A DNA stretch of 64,000 bases from Thioclava sp. JE_KL1 (GCF_009296265.1 NZ_WBJS01000001.1:186001-250000); one strand, 5' to 3'; positions 18,287 through 27,726 are shown, counted from the first letter of the stretch. The notes: generated by a model from the sequence alone, not told the origin. Numbers and translations: made by a program.

Positions 18287-19668
18287 AGCAGAACCACAGA
18301 AGCCAGCCCGAGGAAGGCGAAGAAGCCCACCACATCGGTCATCGTCGTCACGAACGTGCCCGAGGCCAGCGCCGGGTCCGCGCCGAGCTTCTCCAGCGCC
18401 AACGGGATCAGGATGCCAGACAATGCGGCCACCACGAGGTTGATCACCATCGCCAACCCGATCACGATCCCAAGCTGCGCGCCCGAGAACCAGAAGGCGG
18501 CCACCGCGCCCATCACCACCGCGAAGGCCAGACCGTTCAGCAGCCCCACGATGGCTTCCCGTCGCACGACCCTCCAGACGTTGCTGTCGGTCAGGTCGCG
18601 GGTCGCGAGCGCACGCACCGCCACCGTCAGCGTCTGCGTGCCCGCATTGCCGCCCATCGAGGCCACGATCGGCATCAGCACGGCGAGCGCCACGAGCTGC
18701 TGGATCGTACCCTCGAAGATCGAGATCACCGCCGAGGCGAGAATGGCCGTCAGGAGGTTAATGAAGAGCCAAGGCAGGCGCTGACGCACGGTTTCCAGAA
18801 CGGTATCCGAGATCGCGGATTCGTCGCCCACACCGGCGAGGCGGAGGATGTCTTCCTCGTGTTCCTCGTCGAGCACCGACATCGCGTCGTCGATGGTGAT
18901 GACGCCGACCAAGCGGTCGTCTTCATCCACGACCGGGGCAGAGATCAGGTGATACTGGTTGAACGCATAGGCCACGTCGCCCTCGTCCTGATAGGCCGAG
19001 ATCTTGCGGAACTCTTCCTCGCAAATCTCGATCAGCTTCGAGGCGCGCGGGGCGGACAGGATCCGTCCCAGAGTGACATTGCCGACCGGATGATGGCCCG
19101 GATCGACAAGAGTCACGTGATAGAACTGGTCGGGCAGCCATTTGGCTTTCCGCAGAAAGTCGATCGTCTCGCCCACCGTCCAATGCTCGGGGGCGGTCAC
19201 GACCTCGCGCTGCATCAAGCGACCGGCGGAATATTCGGGATAGCCCAGCGATTTCTCGACCGCGGCCCGGTCGGTCTCGTCGAGCGCGCCGAGGATCGCT
19301 TCCTGCTGCGGCTCCTCGAGGTCTTCGATCAGGTCGACGACGTCATCGGAATCGAGCTCACGGACAGCGTCGGCCAGAACTTCCGGCGGCAGGCTCGCGA
19401 GAACCTCCTCGCGGATGCCCTCGTCGATCTCGGTCAGGATCTCGCCGTCGATCTGGCGGCCCCAGAGGCGCAGAATCTCGCGCCGCTCATGGCCGGAGAC
19501 CTGTTCGATAAGGTCGGCGATATCGGCGGCGTGCAAGGGCTCGAGCAGTTCGCTCAGGCGATCTGCATCTTCCTGCTCGACGGCATCGAGAATTTCCTCG
19601 ACCAGCTCTCCGCTCAGCCGATAATCCTCTTCCTCGCGCTCTGTCTCTTCGGCAAGTGCTTCGGCCAT
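18283..19668 (-). CDS. mgtE: Magnesium transporter MgtE
   Basis: MgtE is a Mg2+ channel/transporter of the inner membrane. The 461-aa protein has an acidic N-terminal superhelical MgtE_N domain (LLEPLHAADIADLIEQ and a VVDLIEDLEEP repeat), two CBS domains (about residues 130-255), and a C-terminal region of five membrane helices with the conserved MPIVASMGGNAGTQTLTV pore motif. I placed the start at 19666-19668 (MAEALAEET) behind GGGGG; an extended frame to 19791 encodes no conserved residues. The downstream cyclo-ligase gene is translationally coupled. Confidence 0.93.
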   Translation of the reverse strand: MAEALAEETEREEEDYRLSGELVEEILDAVEQEDADRLSELLEPLHAADIADLIEQVSGHERREILRLWGRQIDGEILTEIDEGIREEVLASLPPEVLADAVRELDSDDVVDLIEDLEEPQQEAILGALDETDRAAVEKSLGYPEYSAGRLMQREVVTAPEHWTVGETIDFLRKAKWLPDQFYHVTLVDPGHHPVGNVTLGRILSAPRASKLIEICEEEFRKISAYQDEGDVAYAFNQYHLISAPVVDEDDRLVGVITIDDAMSVLDEEHEEDILRLAGVGDESAISDTVLETVRQRLPWLFINLLTAILASAVISIFEGTIQQLVALAVLMPIVASMGGNAGTQTLTVAVRALATRDLTDSNVWRVVRREAIVGLLNGLAFAVVMGAVAAFWFSGAQLGIVIGLAMVINLVVAALSGILIPLALEKLGADPALASGTFVTTMTDVVGFFAFLGLASVVLL

Positions 19669-19814
19669 GTCGCCCCCATTCCGATCGCGCGTGAAACATA
19701 GCTGTTTTCTCGCAGATGGACAGGGGGGCGATGGCGAAAAAGAAGCGCCGCGACGGCAGAGATTTACCTTCGCCCCGCCCCGCCCTAGCATGGCGCGTCG
19801 GACAGGAGAGAATG

Positions 19815-21098
19815 ATGGCTGAACTGCACCTTGGGCAGGTTCTGGAATACCGTGGCGACGCGCTTGTCGAAGGGCCGGAGGCAGTCTCGCACCGGCGCCG
19901 CGGCGGTATGCTGATCGACGGCGGTATGATCGCCGCCGTGGGCGAGGCCGACGATCTGCGCGAGACCCATCCGCAGGCCGAGATCATCGATCATGGCGAT
20001 CATCTCCTGTCACCCGGTTTCGTCGATGCGCATGTGCATTACCCGCAGACCGCGATCGTCGCGAGCTGGGGTAAGCGGCTGATCGACTGGCTCAACACCT
20101 ATACTTTCCCCGAGGAGATTTCCTTCGCCGATCCCGCCCATGCCGAGGAGATCGCGACCCGCTATCTCGATCTGGCGCTGATGAACGGCACGACGTCGAT
20201 GTGCAGCTATTGCACGATCCATCCCGCCAGCGTCGAAGCCTTCTTCACCGCCGCCAAGGCGCGCGGGATGCGCGCCGCGGCGGGCAAGACCTGCATGGAT
20301 CGCCACGCCCCCGAGGCTTTGCGCGACACCCCGCAATCGGCCTATGACGACAGCCGCGTCCTCTTGCAGAAGTGGCACGGGACTGGCCGGCTGAGCTATG
20401 TCATCACGCCGCGCTTCTCGCCCACCTCGTCGGCGGATCAGCTTTGCGCCCTAGGCGCGCTCTGGGCGGAGCATCCCGATTGCCTGATGCAAACCCATCT
20501 GAGCGAGCAGGTGGACGAGATCGCTTGGGTGCGCGAGCTATATCCCACCGCGCGCGACTATCTCGACACTTACGAGACTTATGGCCTGCTGGGCGAGAAC
20601 GCGCTTTACGGCCACGCGATCCATCTGGAACCGCGCGAGGCCGACCGGATCAAGGAGGTCGGCGCGGCGCTGATCCATTGCCCGACGTCGAACACGTTCA
20701 TCGGCTCGGGGCTGTTCGACTGGCCGACGCGTCTGGCCGAGGGGCAGCAAATCGGGCTGGCCACCGATACCGGCGGCGGGTCGAGCTTCTCGATGCTGCG
20801 CACGATGGCCGCCGCCTATGAGATCGGGCAGCTGACGCATCAGCCGCTGCACCCCGCGCAGCTTTGGTGGCTGGCCACGCAAGGCTCGGCCCAGTCGATG
20901 CGGATGGGCGACAAGATCGGTGCGCTGGCGCCGGGAATGGAGGCGGATTTCATCGCGGTCGACCTCGCCTCGACGCCTGCCATTTCGCAACGCGCAGCGC
21001 GGGCGGAGGATATCTGGGAGGCGATCTTCCCCACGATCATGATGGGCGACGACCGCGCGATCGCGGGCACCTGGGTCGCCGGCAAGCGGCTGCATTGA
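19815..21098 (+). CDS. guaD: Guanine deaminase
   Basis: GuaD hydrolyses guanine to xanthine and ammonia in purine catabolism. The 427-aa amidohydrolase has metal ligands in DAHVHYPQT, THLSEQ, GHAIHLE and the Asp in LATDTGGGSSFSM, plus the guanine-deaminase block TSMCSYCTIHP. ATGs at 19812 and 19815 are both possible; the second has six bases of spacing from GGAG and is preferred. The following hydrolase gene overlaps the stop, and an 8-oxoguanine deaminase lies beyond it on the other strand, forming a purine-deamination locus. Confidence 0.93.
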   Translation: MAELHLGQVLEYRGDALVEGPEAVSHRRRGGMLIDGGMIAAVGEADDLRETHPQAEIIDHGDHLLSPGFVDAHVHYPQTAIVASWGKRLIDWLNTYTFPEEISFADPAHAEEIATRYLDLALMNGTTSMCSYCTIHPASVEAFFTAAKARGMRAAAGKTCMDRHAPEALRDTPQSAYDDSRVLLQKWHGTGRLSYVITPRFSPTSSADQLCALGALWAEHPDCLMQTHLSEQVDEIAWVRELYPTARDYLDTYETYGLLGENALYGHAIHLEPREADRIKEVGAALIHCPTSNTFIGSGLFDWPTRLAEGQQIGLATDTGGGSSFSMLRTMAAAYEIGQLTHQPLHPAQLWWLATQGSAQSMRMGDKIGALAPGMEADFIAVDLASTPAISQRAARAEDIWEAIFPTIMMGDDRAIAGTWVAGKRLH

Positions 21099-21826
21099 GC
21101 GATCCGGCCTTCGAGAGAATCTACGCCCGCGCGCCTTTCACGGTCGATTTCCTAGACGGTGCGGGCAGTGATCTGGTGATCTCCTTCGCCTCGATCGGCC
21201 ATGACTCCAGCCGCCCGCCCGCACCGGAATTCGTCGCCACTGCCACGGGGCGCGGCACGCCCGGCTTCCCGCGCCGAGCGTTGTTCATCAGCGACGAAAG
21301 CCGCAGCTGGGCAAACGATCCGGGTTTCGCCCCTGCCCTGCGTGCCGCCTTGGCAGAGGTGACGCGCCGCCGCCCCGTCACCCGCATCGCCGCCATTGGC
21401 CTTTCGATGGGCGCGGTCTCGGCGCTGGTCGCGGCTGAGGTGATCCCGATCGATGTGGTGCTCGCGCTGTCGCCCCAAGTCTCGGTCAAACCGGGCGTCG
21501 TGCCGGGGGAGACGCGCTGGAGCGAGTGGACGGGACAGATCGCGACCTTCGCCCGCGAGATCACGCCGCTCCCGCCCGCGCCCTGCTGGACGATCCTGTG
21601 CCACGGCGCGCATGACGACCTGGATCAGGCGATGCCTTTCCCGCGTGCCTCGAATGTCGACCACCTGATCTTCCCCGATCTCGGCCATTCCGACCTCGGG
21701 CCGCATCTGAAGGCGCGCGGCGGGCTATCGGGGCTGATGGAGGCCGCCCTTGCAGGCGACCGACGCCGCCTGCTGCGGATCGCGAGCACAGCCGGTGCCG
21801 TGCGGCGCGCGAAATTCAGCCCATAA
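21095..21826 (+). CDS. Alpha/beta-hydrolase-fold protein
   Basis: This 243-aa cytoplasmic protein has a nucleophile elbow GLSMGA (GxSxG type), a later Asp in HGAHDDLDQ and a His in DLGHSDLGPH, in hydrolase order. Substrate unknown. A TTG at 21095 overlaps the guaD stop by four bases (TTGA), and no better start with conserved sequence exists; longer frames read through guaD. The 3' end overlaps the end of the convergent 8-oxoguanine deaminase gene by 11 bases. Co-translation with guaD suggests a role in purine use, but this is inference. Confidence 0.68.
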   Translation: MSDPAFERIYARAPFTVDFLDGAGSDLVISFASIGHDSSRPPAPEFVATATGRGTPGFPRRALFISDESRSWANDPGFAPALRAALAEVTRRRPVTRIAAIGLSMGAVSALVAAEVIPIDVVLALSPQVSVKPGVVPGETRWSEWTGQIATFAREITPLPPAPCWTILCHGAHDDLDQAMPFPRASNVDHLIFPDLGHSDLGPHLKARGGLSGLMEAALAGDRRRLLRIASTAGAVRRAKFSP

Positions 21827-23153
21827 GTCGTGCCGCGAGACGGTTCTGCGTCTCGATCACCCGCGGCAGGTCGATCGTCACCACCTGCCCATCGCGCACC
21901 ACCTGACGACCCTCGACGAAGAGATGCTTCACCTTGGGCGGCCCGCACAGCACCAGCGCCGCGACCGGATCCCATGCGCCTGCCGCCTCCAGCCCCGAGA
22001 CATCCCAGATCGCCACATCCGCGCGCTTTCCGGGCGCGAGCACGCCGCAATCGGGACGGCCCAACACCTGCGCCCCGCCCAAAGTCGCGATCTCCAGCGC
22101 CTCGCGCGCGGCCATCGCGTCGGCGCCGTTTTGCACCCGCTGCAGCAGCACCGCCATGCGCGCCTCGCCGATCAGAGAGCCTGCATCATTCGAGGCCGAG
22201 CCATCGACGCCAAGCGCCACCTTCACCCCCGCATCGCGCATCTGCCGCACCGGCGCGATGCCCGACCCCAGACGGCAGTTCGAGCACGGACAATGCGCAA
22301 CGCCCGTCTTCGTGCGCGCGAACAGGTCGATCTCGCCCGCGTCCAACTTCACGCAATGCGCGTGCCAGACATCGTCGCCGGTCCAGCCCAGATCTTCCGC
22401 ATACTGCCCCGGCCGACAGCCGAACTGTTCGAGGGAATAGGAGATATCCTCGTCATTCTCGGCCAGATGGGTGTGCAGCATCACGCCCTTGTCGCGCGCC
22501 AGCAGGGCCGCATCGCGCATCAATTCGCGCGAGACCGAGAAGGGCGAGCACGGCGCGATCCCTACCCGGCACATCGAGCCCTCGCTTGCATCGTGGAACG
22601 CGTCGACGACCCGGATACAGTCGTTCAGGATCGCGTCCTCGCGCTCCACCAGACTATCGGGTGGCAACCCGCCATCGCTCTCGCCGATGCTCATCGCGCC
22701 GCGCGTGGGGTGGAAGCGCAGGCCCAGCTCGGCGGCGGCGTGGATCGTATCCTCCAGCCGCGCGCCATTCGGATACATATACAGATGATCGGAACTGGTG
22801 GTGCAGCCGGTGAGCGCCAGCTCCGCCAGCCCCACCTGCGCCGAGACGCGGATCTCCTCGGGGCCCATCTTCGCCCAGATCGGGTAGAGCGTCTGCAGCC
22901 AGCCAAATAGCAGCGCGTCCTGGCCGCCCGGCACCGCACGGGTCAGCGTCTGGTAGAGGTGATGATGGGTGTTCACGAGGCCCGGCGTGACGACGCAGCC
23001 CTTGGCCTCGACCACCTCGCCCGGGCTTTCCAGCCCCGGCCCGACGGCCGCAATCTGCCCGTCGCGCAGCAGCAGATCCGCGCCCTTCAGCTCGCGCCGG
23101 GTGCCGTCCATCGTGACGATCACCTCGGCGCCCCGGATCAAGATCTCGCCCAT
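21816..23153 (-). CDS. 8-oxoguanine deaminase (AtzB/TrzN-type amidohydrolase)
   Basis: This 445-aa amidohydrolase most resembles bacterial 8-oxoguanine deaminases, which convert 8-oxoguanine to urate. Metal-binding motifs are complete: NTHHHLYQT, HTHLAEN, WHAHCVKLD and ALGVDGSASND. The block HCPCSNCRLGSG fits the 8-oxoguanine/hydroxyatrazine group better than guanine deaminases. It is head-to-tail opposed to guaD and its hydrolase. Exact substrate is inferred from family resemblance and context. Confidence 0.83.
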   Translation of the reverse strand: MGEILIRGAEVIVTMDGTRRELKGADLLLRDGQIAAVGPGLESPGEVVEAKGCVVTPGLVNTHHHLYQTLTRAVPGGQDALLFGWLQTLYPIWAKMGPEEIRVSAQVGLAELALTGCTTSSDHLYMYPNGARLEDTIHAAAELGLRFHPTRGAMSIGESDGGLPPDSLVEREDAILNDCIRVVDAFHDASEGSMCRVGIAPCSPFSVSRELMRDAALLARDKGVMLHTHLAENDEDISYSLEQFGCRPGQYAEDLGWTGDDVWHAHCVKLDAGEIDLFARTKTGVAHCPCSNCRLGSGIAPVRQMRDAGVKVALGVDGSASNDAGSLIGEARMAVLLQRVQNGADAMAAREALEIATLGGAQVLGRPDCGVLAPGKRADVAIWDVSGLEAAGAWDPVAALVLCGPPKVKHLFVEGRQVVRDGQVVTIDLPRVIETQNRLAARLMG

Positions 23154-23219
23154 CGCGCGCTCCTATTGGCTGGTTTCGCCAGAGCCTAGACCGCGCGGAT
23201 GGGCGAAGACCAGAGGCGC

Positions 23220-23786
23220 TCAGCGCCCCATCGCGTAGAACTCGGGGTTCGGCGGGATCGCAGCCATGTTCACCAAGCGGTTCGACAGGCCGAAAAACGC
23301 GGTGATCGCGCCGATGTCCCAGATATCGTCATCGGTGAACCCGTGGGCGCGCAGCGCTTCGTAATCGGCCTCCTCGACCTCCTGCGCGCGCAGGCTCACC
23401 TTCATTGCGAAATCGAGCATCGCGCGCTGGCGCGGCGTGATCTCGGACTTGCGGTAATTCACCGCGACCTGATCGGCGATCAGAGGGTTCTTGGCGCGGA
23501 TGCGCAGGATCGCCCCATGCGCGATCACGCAATACTGGCACTCATTGGCCGCCGAGGTCGCCACCACGATCATCTCGCGCTCGGCGATCGTCAGGTTGCC
23601 GGGCTTCTCCATCAGCGCGTCATGATAGGCGAAGAAGGCGCGACACTCGTCGGGCCGGTGCGCCAGCGCGAGGAAGATGTTCGGGATGAACCCGGCCTTC
23701 TCCTGCACCGCCTCGATCCGCGTGCGGATATCCTCGGGCATGTCGGCGAGTTTCGGCACCGGATGCCGGCTGATCTTGTCTTGCAT
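23220..23786 (-). CDS. Peroxidase-related protein, AhpD/CMD fold
   Basis: This 188-aa protein has the carboxymuconolactone decarboxylase/AhpD core with the redox motif ECQYCVIAHG (Glu-xx-Cys-xx-Cys-xx-His type) and the flanking LTIAEREMIVVATSAANE helix of uncharacterised peroxidase-related enzymes. It probably acts in alkylhydroperoxide or peroxide detoxification with a thiol donor. I placed the start at 23784-23786 (MQDKISRH), behind a GAGGAG motif; the longer frame reads into xth. Neighbours xth and 8-oxoguanine deaminase also deal with oxidative damage. Confidence 0.82.
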   Translation of the reverse strand: MQDKISRHPVPKLADMPEDIRTRIEAVQEKAGFIPNIFLALAHRPDECRAFFAYHDALMEKPGNLTIAEREMIVVATSAANECQYCVIAHGAILRIRAKNPLIADQVAVNYRKSEITPRQRAMLDFAMKVSLRAQEVEEADYEALRAHGFTDDDIWDIGAITAFFGLSNRLVNMAAIPPNPEFYAMGR

Positions 23787-23862
23787 GTGGGGTCTCCTCT
23801 CTTCCGCCGCCACTATGCACAGCTGCGACGGGGCCGAGGAAATGACGTTGCGGCAATCGCGC

Positions 23863-24672
23863 TCAGAGGTCGAGCGTGATCCACACCGGCACGTGGTCCG
23901 AGGGCTTGTCACGGCCGCGGATTTCCTTGTCGATGCCGACATCGCGCAGCAGATCCGCCGCCTGCGGGCTTAGCAGCAGATGGTCGATCCGGATGCCGTT
24001 ATTCTTCTGCCAGGCACCCGCCTGATAATCCCAGAACGAGTAATGCCCCGGCCCTTGCACGCGGGCGCGGAACGCCTCGGTGAAACCGAGATTGAGGATA
24101 CGGCGGAAGGCTTCGCGGCTTTGCGGCAGCGCCAGCGCATCACCGCGCCACGCCTCGGGTTTCGCGGCATCCTCGTCCTGCGGAATGATGTTGTAATCGC
24201 CCGCCATCACGAAGGGCTCTTCCAGCGCCAGCAGCTCTTCCGCGCGCGCCTTCATCCGGGCCATCCATGACAGCTTGTAGGCGTATTTGCCGCCCTCGAC
24301 GGGCTGGCCTGCATCGTCCAGCTCCACCGGGTTGCCATTGGGCAGATAGAGACCACAGAGCCGCACCGCGCCCTTGTCGCCGACCACGGTGGCCTCGATC
24401 CAGCGCGCCTGTTCGTCGCTCTCATCGCCGGGCAAGCCGCGCGTCACATCCTCCAGAGGCAGCTTCGAGAGGATAGCGACGCCGTTGAAGCTTTTCTGGC
24501 CGTGCGTCTCGACCGAATAGCCCAGCTCTTCGAAGAGCTCGCGCGGGAAACCCTCGTCAACCGACTTGATCTCCTGCAGCAAAGCCACGTCGGGCTCGGC
24601 CTCCTTCAGCCAATCGACCAGCGCCTGATGGCGCGCCTTGATGCCGTTGATGTTGAAGGTGGCGATTTTCAT
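23863..24672 (-). CDS. xth: Exodeoxyribonuclease III / AP endonuclease
   Basis: This enzyme (269 aa) cleaves at abasic sites and removes 3' blocks in base-excision repair. Conserved residues are visible in FNINGIKAR, VALLQEIK (metal-binding Glu), VMAGDYNIIP (catalytic Asp-x-Asn), RIDHLLLS and the C-terminal SDHVPVWI (catalytic Asp-His). The length and order match the EEP nuclease family. Single gene, followed by the AhpD-like gene on the same strand. Confidence 0.94.
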   Translation of the reverse strand: MKIATFNINGIKARHQALVDWLKEAEPDVALLQEIKSVDEGFPRELFEELGYSVETHGQKSFNGVAILSKLPLEDVTRGLPGDESDEQARWIEATVVGDKGAVRLCGLYLPNGNPVELDDAGQPVEGGKYAYKLSWMARMKARAEELLALEEPFVMAGDYNIIPQDEDAAKPEAWRGDALALPQSREAFRRILNLGFTEAFRARVQGPGHYSFWDYQAGAWQKNNGIRIDHLLLSPQAADLLRDVGIDKEIRGRDKPSDHVPVWITLDL

Positions 24673-24738
24673 GAGCGGCTCCGGGGTTGGCAGTCGCGAA
24701 AGGTGTAACGGATCGCGGCGGGCGCGGACAGGGCGGAG

Positions 24739-25350
24739 TTAGCCCTCCTCGCTTTCCTCCGTGTCGATCCCGTGACGCTCGAACAGCTTCGCTTGCGACA
24801 TGATGAAGGCGATCATGATGATCGGCAGACCGAAGGTCTTGAAATCGACCCAATGCGCGTCCGACATCGTGCGCCAGACGATCTCATTGGCCACGGCAAG
24901 GCCCAGAAACAGCCAGACGAAGCGCTTGGTCAGGATCATCCAGCCCTCATGCGCCATCGGCATCGCCTCGTTCATCACCAGTTGCAGCCAGGCCTTGCCG
25001 CGCAGCAATCCGGCCCCGAGGATGCCCGCAAACAGCAGATAGATGATCGTGGGCTTCATCTTGAAGAAGGTCGGATCGTTCAGCCAGACCGACAGCCCGC
25101 CAAAGATCGCCACCAGCACGAGCGTCGCGATCTGCATCGCCGAGAGCTTGCCGGTCAGCAGCCACAGAATCAGCGTCGTCGCCGCGATCAGCGGGATGAA
25201 CAGCGCGGTGGCCACGACGAAGCCCGAATAGTCGGTGCCGAGGATCGTGTAGGTGCCGTCCTTGAGCCGGTTGAAGGCGACGAAGAACACGATGAGCGGC
25301 CCCCAGTCGAGCGCCGCTTTCACCCAGGGGGAAATCTTTTTCTCTGCCAT
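24739..25350 (-). CDS. yciB: Inner membrane protein YciB (septation protein A, IspZ)
   Basis: This 203-aa protein has five to six hydrophobic helices and the family-typical ALDWGPLIVFF and FAGILGAGLLRGKAWLQLVM segments. YciB proteins affect envelope integrity and septation; the mechanism is unsettled. The start codon lies six bases from the stop of the upstream EamA gene, so they form a two-gene operon that begins at 26259. Confidence 0.9.
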   Translation of the reverse strand: MAEKKISPWVKAALDWGPLIVFFVAFNRLKDGTYTILGTDYSGFVVATALFIPLIAATTLILWLLTGKLSAMQIATLVLVAIFGGLSVWLNDPTFFKMKPTIIYLLFAGILGAGLLRGKAWLQLVMNEAMPMAHEGWMILTKRFVWLFLGLAVANEIVWRTMSDAHWVDFKTFGLPIIMIAFIMSQAKLFERHGIDTEESEEG

Positions 25351-25356
25351 CTGCCT

Positions 25357-26259
25357 TTACCTGCCTGCTATCTCAACGATCACGGCCCCTGCCGCGATCA
25401 GCGCCATCAGAGCCGTGCGCCGCGGCCCCACTTTCTCGCCCAGCACGAGCCAGCCGATAAGCGCTGCGAAGACCGTAGACGTCTCGCGCAGCACCGCCGC
25501 CTCGCCCACCTTGTCGAGCCGTGTCGCCAACATGATCGAGCCAAAGGAGAAATAAGCAACAATCGCGCCGATAACACCCCTCTTGATGAGCGGCACCATT
25601 TCCGAACTCGGCAGCTTCGTCCAGCGCCGCGCGGTGAAGATCGGCATGAACCAGCCGTCGATGAAGAAGAACCACGCAAGGAAGGTGAACGGATCGGCGG
25701 TCGCGCGGATGCCATAGGCGTCATAGGTGGTGTAGAGCGCGACGAAAGCGCCGGTCGCCACGGCCAGCATCAGGGCGGGCACCATCGTGTCGCGATCGAC
25801 CGTCACATTGCGCAGATTGTAAAGCGCTAGCCCGTATATGCCCGCCAGAAGCGTCGCCACCCCGGCCCATTGGCCGATCGTGAAATGCTCACCGAAGATG
25901 AACCCCGCCCCGATCACCGCGAAAAGCGGTCCGGTGCCGCGCACCACCGGATAGACCACCGTATAGGCTCCGCGCTGGTAGCAGGCCGCCTGCAAGAGTT
26001 TGTAGGCGACATGGATGAAGAAGACGCCCACGAAGATCGGCCACATGAAGGGCTCGGGCCACGGCACGACGAAGAGCGCGAAGGGGGCCGCGATGATCCC
26101 GTAGCTCGCATCGATCGCGGCGCGGCTGAGCCACGGATCGTGCCGCCCCTTCTGTAGCGCCCCGAACAGCGCGTGAAGAAAGGCGGCGAGCAGAGCGAGG
26201 CTCAGCGCGAGGTGCTTGCCGGTCTCGGTGCCCGAGACGGAGATGATCCAGTCGCTCAA
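25357..26259 (-). CDS. EamA-type drug/metabolite transporter
   Basis: This 300-aa inner-membrane protein has about ten hydrophobic helices in two halves, each ending in a conserved EamA-like region (VVYPVVRGTGPLFAVIGAGFIFGEHF in the first; AAVLRETSTVFAALIGWLVLGEKVG in the second). It belongs to the DMT superfamily; the substrate is unknown. It precedes yciB with six bases of spacing. Upstream is a long palindromic repeat that separates it from ftsY. Confidence 0.85.
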   Translation of the reverse strand: MSDWIISVSGTETGKHLALSLALLAAFLHALFGALQKGRHDPWLSRAAIDASYGIIAAPFALFVVPWPEPFMWPIFVGVFFIHVAYKLLQAACYQRGAYTVVYPVVRGTGPLFAVIGAGFIFGEHFTIGQWAGVATLLAGIYGLALYNLRNVTVDRDTMVPALMLAVATGAFVALYTTYDAYGIRATADPFTFLAWFFFIDGWFMPIFTARRWTKLPSSEMVPLIKRGVIGAIVAYFSFGSIMLATRLDKVGEAAVLRETSTVFAALIGWLVLGEKVGPRRTALMALIAAGAVIVEIAGR

Positions 26260-26285
26260 GGGGAAGTCCTTCGTGATGTCGGCGG

Positions 26286-26432
26286 CAAGGGGGCGCTGCC
26301 CCCTCTGGCCTCAGGGGCCATTCACCCCCGGGATATTTCGACCAAGGGGAAGAGGAAAGGCGCATCCCTCTCTTCGTTCTTGCACAAATATCCCGGGGGG
26401 CGCGCGCAAGCGCGGGGGGCAGTGCCCCCCTT
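26286..26432. repeat. Palindromic intergenic repeat, copy 1 (EamA/ftsY gap)
   Basis: This element has an outer hairpin GGGGGCGCTGCCCCC, then CCCGGGATATTT, a variable centre, the inverted AAATATCCCGGG and a closing hairpin GGGGGCAGTGCCCCC. The centre also contains partly paired AAGGGGAAGAGG and CTCTCTTCG. The whole region could fold into one long stem. Three related copies occur at 33167-33415, 41262-41356 (partial) and 52581-52713. Confidence 0.85.
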
Positions 26433-26439
26433 CTCGACC

Positions 26440-27726
26440 TCAGTCTTCGAGACCGACGAGGGCTTGTGCGAATTCCTCCGGATCGAAAGGCGCCAGATCG
26501 TCGAGCTGTTCACCCACCCCGATCGCGTGGATCGGCAGGCCGAACTTGTCGGCCAGCGCCACCAGAACGCCGCCCTTCGCGGTACCGTCGAGCTTGGTCA
26601 TCACCAGGCCCGACACGTTCGAGATCTTGCGGAACACATCGACCTGCTGCAGCGCGTTCTGCCCCGTCGTCGCATCGAGCACGAGAAGCGTGTTATGCGG
26701 CGCGGTCTCGTCGACCTTGCGGATCACGCGGACGATCTTGGCCAGTTCTTCCATCAGGTCGGCGCGGTTCTGCAACCGGCCCGCCGTGTCGATCATCAGA
26801 AGGTCCGCACCTTCGGCCTCGGCCTTCTTCATCGCATCATAGGCGAGCGAGGCCGGGTCCGAACCTTCAGGCGCTGTCAGCACCGGCACGCCGGCGCGAT
26901 CGCCCCAGACCTGAAGCTGCTCGACCGCAGCTGCGCGGAACGTGTCGCCCGCGGCGATCACCACCTGCTTGCCGGCGGCGCGGAATTGCGAGGCGAGCTT
27001 ACCGATCGTCGTGGTCTTGCCCGAGCCGTTGACGCCCACCACCAGCACGACCTGCGGTTTTTTCGGGTAAAGCGGCAGCGGTTTCGCGACCGGTTCCATG
27101 ATCCGGGCGACCTCTTGGGCCAGCAGCCCCTTGATCTCGGAGACCGAGAGCTTGCGGCCCATCCGCCCCTCGGCGAGGTTCGCCGAGACGCGCAGCGCGG
27201 TGTCCACGCCCATGTCGGAAGCGATCAGCAGCTCTTCGAGGCTTTCGAGCATCTCGTCATCGAGGACGCGGCGCGGCTCGGCCACTTTCGCCTCGCCACC
27301 GCCGAAGATGCGGCCCAGAAGGCTGGGCTTCTTCGGCTCGGGGCTGGGACGTTCGGGCGCGGGCTCGACGTCGAGCGGCGCCTTGGCGATCTGCGCGTGC
27401 TCCTCCTCGACCGGTTCGGTCACCGGCGCGGGCACATAGCCGGGCGCTGGCGGCGTCGGATCAGGGAGGTTGATCGTCTCGCTGTGCGGCGGCTCGGGTT
27501 CGGGTTCCGGCTCTGCCTCGGGCTCAGGTTCCGGGGCGGGTTCGGCGCGGGTCTGCGGCGCGGCCTCGGGGGAGGTCTCTGCGGGCGTCGCGGGCGCGGA
27601 AGGTTCCGGCGTCTCCGCGACCTCGTCTTCACTGGCCGCATTCTCGGCGACGATATCCTCGAGGCCCTGCTCGAGCTTCGAGGAGGAACGCGTCAGACGC
27701 GATTTGAGCTTTTTGAAAAACGACAT
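26440..27726 (-). CDS. ftsY: Signal recognition particle receptor FtsY
   Basis: FtsY is the SRP receptor GTPase that docks ribosome-nascent chain complexes at the inner membrane. The 428-aa protein starts with a basic amphipathic MSFFKKLKSRLTRSSSK, followed by an acidic Pro/Glu-rich A domain (about residues 25-120, with an EPEPEPE-type run), then the NG domain with GVNGSGKTTTIGKLA, DTFRAAAVEQL, IDTAGRLQ and TKLDGTAKGG. The A domain is unusually Pro-Glu repetitive. It is bounded downstream by a palindromic repeat. Confidence 0.95.
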   Translation of the reverse strand: MSFFKKLKSRLTRSSSKLEQGLEDIVAENAASEDEVAETPEPSAPATPAETSPEAAPQTRAEPAPEPEPEAEPEPEPEPPHSETINLPDPTPPAPGYVPAPVTEPVEEEHAQIAKAPLDVEPAPERPSPEPKKPSLLGRIFGGGEAKVAEPRRVLDDEMLESLEELLIASDMGVDTALRVSANLAEGRMGRKLSVSEIKGLLAQEVARIMEPVAKPLPLYPKKPQVVLVVGVNGSGKTTTIGKLASQFRAAGKQVVIAAGDTFRAAAVEQLQVWGDRAGVPVLTAPEGSDPASLAYDAMKKAEAEGADLLMIDTAGRLQNRADLMEELAKIVRVIRKVDETAPHNTLLVLDATTGQNALQQVDVFRKISNVSGLVMTKLDGTAKGGVLVALADKFGLPIHAIGVGEQLDDLAPFDPEEFAQALVGLED

